From an uncultured Lachnospiraceae bacterium (lineage in GTDB: Bacteria > Bacillota > Clostridia > Lachnospirales > Lachnospiraceae), in contig CACXEL010000163.1 of the NCBI GenBank assembly GCA_902766655.1, positions 1 to 11,488 on the forward strand: 11,488 nucleotides of DNA. Direction: 5' to 3'. Below the pieces are notes generated by a model. It ran no database searches. It saw only the letters and a list, made by a program, of their open reading frames with translations, and was not told the DNA's origin. A program made the translations under genes and the position numbers. This document shows positions 1 to 7,300 of the stretch, piece after piece. The stretch's first letter is position 1. Each line of letters starts with the position of its first letter.

Positions 1-1
1 C

Positions 2-1156
2 GGACGCCAGGATGGGCGGGACCGCCTCCGGGAGGACTATGAAAAGCTGAAGAAGCGCTACACGCTGATGGTCCGGCGCTTCAGCCTGGTGACGGGCGGA
101 CTTGTGCTGCTCGTCGTGCTGGTCTTCATTTCCGGGAGAATGGGCTTTTTGAGCAGCTCCGGCGCATCGCATGCCGGGACGGAGAGCACAGTGCCGGACA
201 CGGTAATCACTACAGAGCCGGGGCATTCCGAAGAATCTCCGGAGACTGCCGCGACAGTGACGGCCGCCGCTTCGGAGAGCGGGACAGAGGGGAACGTCGG
301 GAAGGATACGGCTGAGACTGGCGGAAAGCCCGGGACCGGACCTGCCGGGACCGATGCACCGGAGCCGACCGTGACAGAAGCTCCAACAGCCACGCCGGTG
401 CCCACGGAAGCCCCTGACGATGGCCAGGCCTGGGTGCCTGCGGACCACGCATCCGAGCAGACCGGGGGCATTCTGATCGAGCCCATAGAGATCCAGATGG
501 TCAGCGCGGGGACCACATATGACCCGATGCAGGTGGACTGGGAGAACGTCAGGAACTATTTCCAGGCCTTCGAGATCAGCGAGGGGGATGAGGTCCATGC
601 GCGGATTCTCGGCAAGTCGCTGCCGGCTGACGCCGGGATCGCCCTTTCGGACCTTCGATACCTCAAGATGCTTCACTTCAACTTCGACGGCCAGGTCCAG
701 GTGGGCGAGATGATCGTGAACACGGCCATCGCCGAGGACGTTCTGGACGTATTCTGCAGCCTCTTTGCGGAGCGCTATGAGATCAACAAGATGGTCCTGA
801 TCGACGACTACTGGACCGGCGACCCGATCACCACGGACGACGCTTCCGTCGCCGACGACAACACCTGCTGCTTCTGCTACCGCAATTCGATCAGGGGAAG
901 CTCCCTGTCCATCCATGCCTCCGGGCGGGGAATCGAGCTCAATCCCCTGGAGAACCCCTATGTTTACAGTGAGGATGGCAATAAGACCTGCCGTGTGGTG
1001 GCCTCCCGGGCCTACATCAGCGGGCGGTCGGCTGACCAGGCTCACGTGATCACCTGGGACGATCCTGCCGTCCGGATCTTCCGGGAAAAAGGCTTTACCT
1101 GGGGCGGCGAGTGGGACAGCCCTACGGTCTATCAGGTGTTCCAGAAGACCGCATGA
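2..1156 (+). CDS. Membrane-anchored protein with an outer M15C/VanY-like carboxypeptidase domain, probably catalytically dead (5' partial)
   Basis: The frame is open to the left edge, so the gene starts outside the window. The ATG at 68 has no ribosome binding site and sits just before the membrane segment, inside a charged helix (YEKLKKRY), so it is unlikely to be the true start. Visible parts in order: a basic cytoplasmic helix, one transmembrane segment (about 83-151, N-terminus inside by the positive-inside rule), a Thr/Pro/Glu/Gly-rich stalk (about 160-435), and a domain of about 200 residues resembling M15C D-alanyl-D-alanine carboxypeptidases. Support includes the FDG...VGEMIVN segment, DNTCCFCYR, SIHASGRGIELNPLENPYV and a terminal FTWGGEW. 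In active members the zinc motif is SxHxxGxAxD and the end reads DYxHF. Here the His is kept (914-916), the Asp is Glu (935-937), and the end reads VYQVFQ, so the catalytic acid and the last zinc His are both Val. It may therefore bind peptidoglycan rather than cut it. The next gene starts 32 bases later. Confidence 0.85.
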   Translation, partial: GRQDGRDRLREDYEKLKKRYTLMVRRFSLVTGGLVLLVVLVFISGRMGFLSSSGASHAGTESTVPDTVITTEPGHSEESPETAATVTAAASESGTEGNVGKDTAETGGKPGTGPAGTDAPEPTVTEAPTATPVPTEAPDDGQAWVPADHASEQTGGILIEPIEIQMVSAGTTYDPMQVDWENVRNYFQAFEISEGDEVHARILGKSLPADAGIALSDLRYLKMLHFNFDGQVQVGEMIVNTAIAEDVLDVFCSLFAERYEINKMVLIDDYWTGDPITTDDASVADDNTCCFCYRNSIRGSSLSIHASGRGIELNPLENPYVYSEDGNKTCRVVASRAYISGRSADQAHVITWDDPAVRIFREKGFTWGGEWDSPTVYQVFQKTA

Positions 1157-1188
1157 CATCTGTCCACAGAAACCATGGAGGATAGAAA

Positions 1189-4161
1189 ATGAGAACAAAA
1201 ACAGGTGTTCTCACCTTCACCGACCTGTCTCAGATGCAGAAAATGAGGCGGGGCAGTGAGCTGGGCTCGTTTTTGGATGAAATGAACGTAATACGGCCGG
1301 AGGAGCTGATCGGAGAACTGACCGCCCACTTCCAGGAGGGGTCGGGCAACAACTCCCGCTTCTTCATGGACTACCGCTACCGGGATTTCGCCTCGGTCTC
1401 CAGGGTCAGGCGGATGATGCCCGTCTACGGCGCCAAAGGCCTGACACCCGGGATCACACGCCAGGCCAACTTCGTGGAGCTCCTCCTGGGCAAGGAGAGC
1501 GACCTGATCGGGAACGGCTTCAATGAGAATATCTTCGGCATTTCCTACCTGAACGGGGAGGATACCGTGACCATGTCCGACCGGGAGCTGGAGCTTGAGA
1601 TCGGCAAGGTCGGCATCGTGAGGCCCATGAAGGTCTCCCCGGAAAATATGGACAAGCTCGCCCGGACGCTCTGCCGTCTCTGGGATGCCCAGGAGAAGGA
1701 TCCGAGCACCCGCTTCGTGATCCTGACCGGCCGGGCTGGCGAGCGTTCCGTGGAGATCATCAGACAGCTGTACATGCTGCTCCCCGACAGGCTGCGCCTG
1801 CAGCTGGGCTTTGAGACCAACGTCACGGGGGCGGATATCGACCGGATCCAGTCGGCCAAGCTGCCGATCTACGTCATGACGGCGGAGCCGGGCCAGGACC
1901 TTGCGAGGCGCAGGTGGGCCTTCCCGGTCGTCCTGTGCGAGTGGGAGAGGACCGAGCAGTATCCTTGCGACGAGGGGAGACTGGCCCTGGTCCGGAAGCT
2001 GGCAGAGGCCATGGACGAGGACCTGGCCGTCGCCTTCGGCAAGGCGGAGCGGGCTGTCCTCTACCAGAAGCAATCCGACGTGTCCTCATTTAAGTACTAT
2101 GAGGCCATGGTGAGGAGACTTTTCTCGGTTGATGGCGCCTCGGCCGGTCCGGAGAGGACCGTAGTCCCGGAGAGGAAAGTCGCTCCGGTCCGGACGGAGA
2201 AGCCTGCGCCGAGGTCCGGCGCGGGGGAAGAAAAATTCTGGATCCCGGATCTGAAAAAAGAATTGTCTGAAGGGAAGAGCGCCGCAAATGACGCCCAGCC
2301 CTGGCTTGCGGAGCCGGCAGAGGAAAAGCCTGCCGCGAACGAAGCGCAGCCATGGCTCGGGAAGCCAGCAGCCGCAAGACCCGCCCAGGAGAAGTCAGCT
2401 GCGAATGATGCGCAGCCCTGGCTTGCGGAGCCGGCAGCCGCAAGACCCGCCCAGGAGAAGCCCGCGGCGGAGAAGCCAGCTGCGAATGATGCGCAGCCCT
2501 GGCTCGCGGAGCCGGCAGCCGCAAAACCGACTGAGGACAAGCCGGCAGCGGAAAAGCCTGCTTCGAACGATGCGCAGCCCTGGCCGGCAGAGCAGGCCGC
2601 AGAAAAAACCGCAACTGAGAAGCCAACCGTGAAGGATGCGCAGGCAGCTTCCGGAGCGGAGAACAAGGCGGACGGGAAGCCTGCGGAGAAGGCGAACGCC
2701 AAGGGCGGGCCGGAGATCATGCCCTGGTTCAAGAGCCATGTTTCCAGTGGAGAGGAGACGAAGACTGAACCCCGGAAGAAACCGGCAGACACAGTGCGGC
2801 CGGCGGTGGACACCACACCGGCGGACAGCGGGATCGTAACCCCCTTCGCCTGGTCAGACCCGTCCCGGCAGGCAGATCCCATGACGCACCTGCGCAGGCA
2901 GAACGAGGCGCTCACCGCTGAGAACAAGAAGCTGAACGATGAGAACAGCGAGCTCAGGGCCAAGATCCTCACCATGACCGGGGAGGAGATGAAGCTCAAG
3001 GCAAACTACAAGGTCCTTGAGAACGACAAGGATACCCTGGGCCGGTCGAGGAGTGCCGCCGAGCGGGAGATCCGTGAGCTGACCAACATGAACCGCAAGC
3101 TCAAGCGGGAGAACGCCGAGCTGGCCAAGGCCAACATGGCCCTGGGCGAGAAGATCCGCAGGCTCGAGAAGGGCAGCCGCCGGATGTCTGAGGGAGGCGA
3201 TCCCAATGCCTCTGATCTGGGTGCGGATGCAGCAAAAAAAGCCGACGCCGGAGAAAGCTCCGGCTTCCAACTATCCGAAGAAAGCGCGGAAGCGCTCCGG
3301 GTGAGACCGACGTATGAGCAGCTTGAGCGGCGGACCCGTCAGCTCTATCGGAAGAACAGGATACTTCGGAAACGGGTCCTGCTCTTCGGCGCCCTTTCCA
3401 TTTTCCTCTTCCTGCTGCTGGTCATCGCATTGATTACCCTCTGGATGCTCACGGGAAGCGAAAAGAAGACGTCCGGCACTACAGGTCCGGCGGCCACACA
3501 AACGCAGACCGGAACGGCCACGCCAGGCAACAGCCTTGTGGCGGAGAACGGTGAAACCACTGTCACTCCCGGTGCGACCACTCCTGGTGGGGCAACACCC
3601 ACGGAAGGCGGTGAAAGCGAGACTTCGCCCGCCGAGAGCGGTGAAAGCCAGACTGCGCCTGTATCGGCTCAGCCGACCGAGCCTACCACCATCGGCACAG
3701 CAGATGACTGGACCGCCATCCAGGGCAGCAATCCGGGCAGCAGCCTCACCTGGGCCGAGACGTCGGACCGGCTTGGCGAGCCGGCCGGCTACCAGGTCCA
3801 CTACCACATTCGGTTTGCTTCCAACGCAGATGGAATGGGCATCTCGGAGGACTCCTCCCTGCCCTACATCGGTGTCTACGTGAACAGCAAGCCGACGGAT
3901 ACGGACGAGGCAAGGTACTATCAGTGGCAGCCGGTAAATTCTCTGAGTCCGGCGAACGGTGTCCGGGCGGACTGGATCGACGTCGCCGGCATCGACTATT
4001 ATCTCCATATCGCCTACGCCGCCGACCTGAACGGGACTGATTTTTCAACGACAGATCCCACCGGGCGGGGCTGCGTCGGCTACTATATCAGCGGCCATGC
4101 CGACGGCGGCGTCTCACCGGACAGCAGCAATCCCGGCGACTATAAGTGGGTCTTCCGCTGA
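1189..4161 (+). CDS. Large single-pass membrane protein: N-terminal globular domain, NDAQPW-repeat linker, coiled coil, TM helix, stalk, outer C-terminal domain
   Basis: The start is set by GGAGGA at 1177-1182, six bases before the ATG. Of the 990 residues, 1-310 form a globular cytoplasmic domain; its segment LLPDRLRLQLGFETNV recalls the 'LPxxxR..xxF.T' pattern I associate with GTPase-associated protein (GAP1-N-type) domains, but that match is from memory and weak. Residues 365-485 are an Ala/Pro/Lys-rich linker with five NDAQPW-type repeats. Residues 565-664 are a strongly heptad-like, Lys/Glu-rich coiled coil. A basic segment (YEQLERRTRQLYRKNRILRKR) leads into a transmembrane helix at 730-755. 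A Thr/Gly/Pro/Glu-rich stalk follows, including a 30-base near-duplication (3607-3630 and 3637-3660). The last 155 residues (about 3690-4158) are an aromatic-rich domain I do not recognise, predicted outside. The order basic helix, TM, stalk, outer domain matches the gene upstream, with which it is probably co-transcribed. A scaffold or anchor role is inference. Confidence 0.9.
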   Translation: MRTKTGVLTFTDLSQMQKMRRGSELGSFLDEMNVIRPEELIGELTAHFQEGSGNNSRFFMDYRYRDFASVSRVRRMMPVYGAKGLTPGITRQANFVELLLGKESDLIGNGFNENIFGISYLNGEDTVTMSDRELELEIGKVGIVRPMKVSPENMDKLARTLCRLWDAQEKDPSTRFVILTGRAGERSVEIIRQLYMLLPDRLRLQLGFETNVTGADIDRIQSAKLPIYVMTAEPGQDLARRRWAFPVVLCEWERTEQYPCDEGRLALVRKLAEAMDEDLAVAFGKAERAVLYQKQSDVSSFKYYEAMVRRLFSVDGASAGPERTVVPERKVAPVRTEKPAPRSGAGEEKFWIPDLKKELSEGKSAANDAQPWLAEPAEEKPAANEAQPWLGKPAAARPAQEKSAANDAQPWLAEPAAARPAQEKPAAEKPAANDAQPWLAEPAAAKPTEDKPAAEKPASNDAQPWPAEQAAEKTATEKPTVKDAQAASGAENKADGKPAEKANAKGGPEIMPWFKSHVSSGEETKTEPRKKPADTVRPAVDTTPADSGIVTPFAWSDPSRQADPMTHLRRQNEALTAENKKLNDENSELRAKILTMTGEEMKLKANYKVLENDKDTLGRSRSAAEREIRELTNMNRKLKRENAELAKANMALGEKIRRLEKGSRRMSEGGDPNASDLGADAAKKADAGESSGFQLSEESAEALRVRPTYEQLERRTRQLYRKNRILRKRVLLFGALSIFLFLLLVIALITLWMLTGSEKKTSGTTGPAATQTQTGTATPGNSLVAENGETTVTPGATTPGGATPTEGGESETSPAESGESQTAPVSAQPTEPTTIGTADDWTAIQGSNPGSSLTWAETSDRLGEPAGYQVHYHIRFASNADGMGISEDSSLPYIGVYVNSKPTDTDEARYYQWQPVNSLSPANGVRADWIDVAGIDYYLHIAYAADLNGTDFSTTDPTGRGCVGYYISGHADGGVSPDSSNPGDYKWVFR
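2281..2643 (+). repeat. In-frame imperfect tandem repeats encoding AANDAQPWLAEPA-type units
   Basis: Cores that encode (A/S)N(D/E)AQPW begin at 2281, 2332, 2398, 2479 and 2560, and a decayed sixth (VKDAQ) lies at 2629-2643. Spacings are 51, 66, 81 and 81 bases, all multiples of three, so the frame is kept. The 24-base cores at 2398-2421 and 2479-2502 are identical. A 27-base stretch is repeated perfectly at 2368-2394 and 2434-2460. The near-identity of the central copies suggests recent slippage or recombination. The constant DAQPW(L/P) within a flexible Ala/Pro/Lys background looks like an array of short binding motifs; related Pro-Trp elements occur nearby (MPWF at about 2719-2730). Confidence 0.9.
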
Positions 4162-4176
4162 GTAAGCAGATTGATC

Positions 4177-4213
4177 AAAACCCGGCAGGTGCGACACTCC
4201 TGCCGGGTTTTCT
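4177..4213 (+). terminator. Rho-independent terminator after the coiled-coil membrane gene
   Basis: AAAACCCGGCAGG at 4177-4189 pairs perfectly with CCTGCCGGGTTTT at 4199-4211, giving a 13-bp stem with a 9-base loop. It lies 15 bases after the stop at 4159-4161. The T run is short (four T, then C and T) and forms the base of the stem, so the structure could work on both strands and may be leaky. It suggests that the two membrane-protein genes and the two GTPase genes are separate transcription units, or that the downstream pair is expressed at a lower level by read-through. Confidence 0.8.
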
Positions 4214-4323
4214 GATAAAGTGACATACAATGAGAAATGTAGAAAAGCGCAGAGGGAAGTTTCGGAGTTCGTGGATGGCGCATCATGACAATTCCGGTCT
4301 TGTCTTTACGGGAATCATCGGCG

Positions 4324-4330
4324 AGGAGGT
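4324..4330 (+). promoter_or_regulatory. Ribosome binding site that decides the start of the ARH-tubulin fusion gene
   Basis: AGGAGGT lies seven bases before the ATG at 4338. The in-frame ATG at 4230 has nothing comparable. Starting at 4338 also places the GDALG motif at residues 20-24, where ADP-ribosylglycohydrolases normally carry it near the N-terminus. Confidence 0.85.
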
Positions 4331-4337
4331 CAGAAAG

Positions 4338-7300
4338 ATGAGTATTGTTGAAAACAGGAGAATCACGGAGGCGACCTTCCTCGGAGCGGCCGTAGGCGAT
4401 GCCTTGGGTGTTCCCTATGAATTCCTGACCCGGGAGGAGGTCAGAAAGGTCTTCATTTCTGAGATGGTCGGTGAAACTACCGGTACCGGATTTGTCTCCC
4501 AATGGAGCAATTTCATTCCGAACGGCGCTTTCAGCGACGACACGTCCATGTTGATTGCAGCGGCCAGCGCTATTGCGGAAAAAGACGGCGAAATTGATTG
4601 GAGGGGAATCATGCAGAATTTCTCCGACTGGTGGCTGAAAGGGGAGTTCTGCAGCCTTGATTTTCCTTTTGGCATGGGAAGAACGGTGGGAGATGCCCTG
4701 CAGCGCTTCGACTGGGGCAGAGAGCCGCTCGATTGCGGCGGCACTATGGTGCGTGACAATGGAAACGGAGCCCTTATGAGAATACTGCCCTTCTCGCTGT
4801 ATGCCATTTTCCGGGAGATGAACCGGAAGGAGACAGCAGCCTTCATTGCGGATGCCTCCAGGATGACCCACGGGCACGAGATCAGCTTTATGGGCTGCTA
4901 TATATTCACCATTTTCCTGCAGGAATGCCTTAAGAGCCGTGACAAAGACCTGGCACTGGCCCGCATCCGGGCTGAGGATTACAGTGACCTTTATGCTTCG
5001 ACGACAATCGCAGAATATTCCCTGATGCTGGAATCGCCCTGCAGCAAGTGGGATGAGACCCAGGTCAGGGAGAGCGGATATGTCGCAGATACTCTTCTGG
5101 GGGCACTTTTCAGCATCATGAAATCCGGGAGCTTTGAGGAGACCGTGTGCACGGCGGTCCGGCTGGGCGGTGATACCGATACGGTCGCATGCGTCGCGGG
5201 TCAGCTGGCAGGTGCCTTATATGGGAAGGAGGGAATACCGCAGGGGTGGCTTGATGATCTCAGGAAACGGGAAGAACTGATTGCTCTGGCAACTCGGTTC
5301 GCGGACTCCGTCACACCGGCGGCACCGGAAAATGAAGCCCCGGTGAGCGCTTCCGGTTCCCTCCGATACGCCTGGGGCATGCGCCCCGGGGAAGCAGCAA
5401 CAGCCCGTTTGGCGGAGAGGCTTGCAATCGGAACCGTGGACAGCGGCAGCAGCCTCTTCGGGCCCTTACGGAAGAGAAATTATGACAGGAATAAGCTCAC
5501 TCTGGTCATCGGACTGGGCGGCAGCGGCTTGATAGTGGCCGAAAAGACGAAGCGGCTTCTGGACCGGGAGCTGTCGACAGCTTATGGAGACAGAGTCAGC
5601 TTCATCGGTGTGGACGTGTCGTCGAAGGAACTGACGTCCTGGAAGAGCCTGGGATCACCCGTCCTTGACCTGACGCCCCCTGAATTCCGGCGAAGCATAT
5701 TTCCGGCAGGGAAGAAGGATTTCTTCCGGGAATTTGTCCCGGACAACTATTGCGAATACAGCCTCTACAGAAGCCGGCTTACGAGCAGGATCCTGCTGTA
5801 CAACTGGAACGGCGAGAGGACAGGCGACGGGGCCCTGCGCGGCATGATAGAGAGCTTGTTCCTGAATGAATGGGCGGATTACAGCGGTCTTCCCGTGGAT
5901 ATTGTTGTTATTTCCGGGCTCAGCGGAAATATGGGCAGCGGGATTTTTATCGACGTGGCGGCCAGAGCAAGGCATGCCTGCCCTGAAGGAGCCTCCGTCC
6001 GGGTCTTCGGCTGCTTTCTGATGCCGGAGGCTGCCGAAAAGCACGCCTCCACCAGGGCCATTCGGAACAGCATGTACCGGAACACCTTCGCAGCCCTTAA
6101 GGAGCTGGGGAGTTTTCTGAGTATGGAAATGGAACCCGAGCGCAGGGAGTATTTTCCCTCCCAGGAGCCCGGAGGCGACCTGATTCTGTCAGGCGGGGAA
6201 CGGCTCTTCGATTATCCAATCTTCATCTCGGGAGACCTTGATCAGGCGTCTGATACTGTCGCGGAGACGATTGCACATTCTGTAACAGAGGCAGAGGGCG
6301 CTCTCCACCTCAGGTCGCTGTGGGCCAACAGCCACGCTGCGCGCATGGGCGCCGTATCAGGGAAAGCAATGTTTGCGGAAGGGCACCTTCTGACCGATGC
6401 CTGTCTGGAAGACCCCCACGCAGGTTTTGCAATCGGATTTACCAGGGCTTCCATCCCGGCTTTGGTCGTCATTCCCAACTTGATTGGCCGTGTGATGCGG
6501 AAAATGTACACATGTCCCGGGTTTCCCTCCGCGCAGGATGAACGCCTGGCAGCTTTCGTTGTTCTGTTCGAGTCCATGATGGAGTTCTACACCGAGGCAG
6601 GGAGCAGCCTTGACGATGAAACCGGGCAGAGATTCCTGTGTGAGCACGGCGAGCCAAATACAGTCAACTTTTGCTGCGATCGGGCAGCTATCAGGTGGGT
6701 CCGTGACCGCATAGCCGGCAAGGTCCGCAGTATTGATATTCCTTCTGCCCGGAAGGCCTTGCTCGATGAGTATCTGAGCAATCCGGAGGCTTGGACGAGC
6801 GATGAGCCGGGGCTGGTCCGCCGGATGTTCGACGAAGCCATGGGCCGGATCTGCGGTTTAGGCTCCTGTGCCGGTACCGCGGACGGACTGGGTCTGACGA
6901 TGACAGATTATTTCCGGGAGATGTCAGGAGATTTACCTGCCCGGGAAGCGGAAATACGGATCGACCGGTACGTGACGGGAATCATGATGCAGCTGTACCA
7001 TGCCGGAGGCCCCGGATCGCTGCTTGCGCCGGGCAGAAAGGGCCTTGTCAGCCGGGTCATTTTTATTCCGGATAGACTGGCTGCCGGGCCTTTCGGAAAT
7101 ACTGTATTGAACGCTGTAAGACAGCATATGGGAGATTCCGACACCCTTGTCCTTTCGCCGGATACGGACGATATGGCCTGCTTTGTGTCCGAAACTGCCA
7201 TCCCGCTCGCCGATTTGGATAACCTCGATCTGTGGGAGGATGCCTATGAGACATCGGCCACAGCGACCATGCATCGGAGCAATGGGGAGCTGGCCCGTCT

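Larger units (their letters stand above)
4162..4337. other. Intergenic region between the two gene pairs
   Basis: These 176 bases hold the hairpin at 4177-4211 and the leader of the fusion gene. A promoter for the downstream pair is expected here. The best -10-like hexamer is TACAAT at 4226-4231, but I see no matching -35 at 15-19 bases upstream. An in-frame ATG at 4230 would add 36 residues, but it lacks a ribosome binding site and the added segment resembles no part of the enzyme family, so this stretch is treated as non-coding. Confidence 0.5.

Noticed and set aside
1132..2073. Antisense open frame of 313 codons opposite the N-terminal domain of the 990-residue protein
   Set aside because: Shadow of a G+C-rich sense gene that has a good ribosome binding site and coherent domain order.
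2097..2999. Long antisense open frame of about 300 codons opposite the repeat linker
   Set aside because: It mirrors the Ala/Pro-rich G+C-rich repeats of the sense gene, gives low-complexity protein, and has no independent support.
4226..4231. TACAAT as a -10 promoter element for the GTPase pair
   Set aside because: No acceptable -35 hexamer at 15-19 bases upstream and no extended -10 TG.
4230..4337. Upstream in-frame ATG that would add 36 residues to the fusion protein
   Set aside because: There is no ribosome binding site before 4230, while AGGAGGT precedes 4338, and the added residues resemble nothing in the ARH family.
4323..4448. Exact 15-base repeat GAGGAGGTCAGAAAG at 4323-4337 and 4434-4448
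   Set aside because: The second copy lies inside the coding region (encoding EEVRK), is followed by GTC rather than a start codon, and the flanks do not match; probably chance.
4140..4877. Antisense open frame opposite the ADP-ribosylglycohydrolase region
   Set aside because: The sense strand carries conserved catalytic motifs across the same stretch; the antisense protein shows no recognisable domain.
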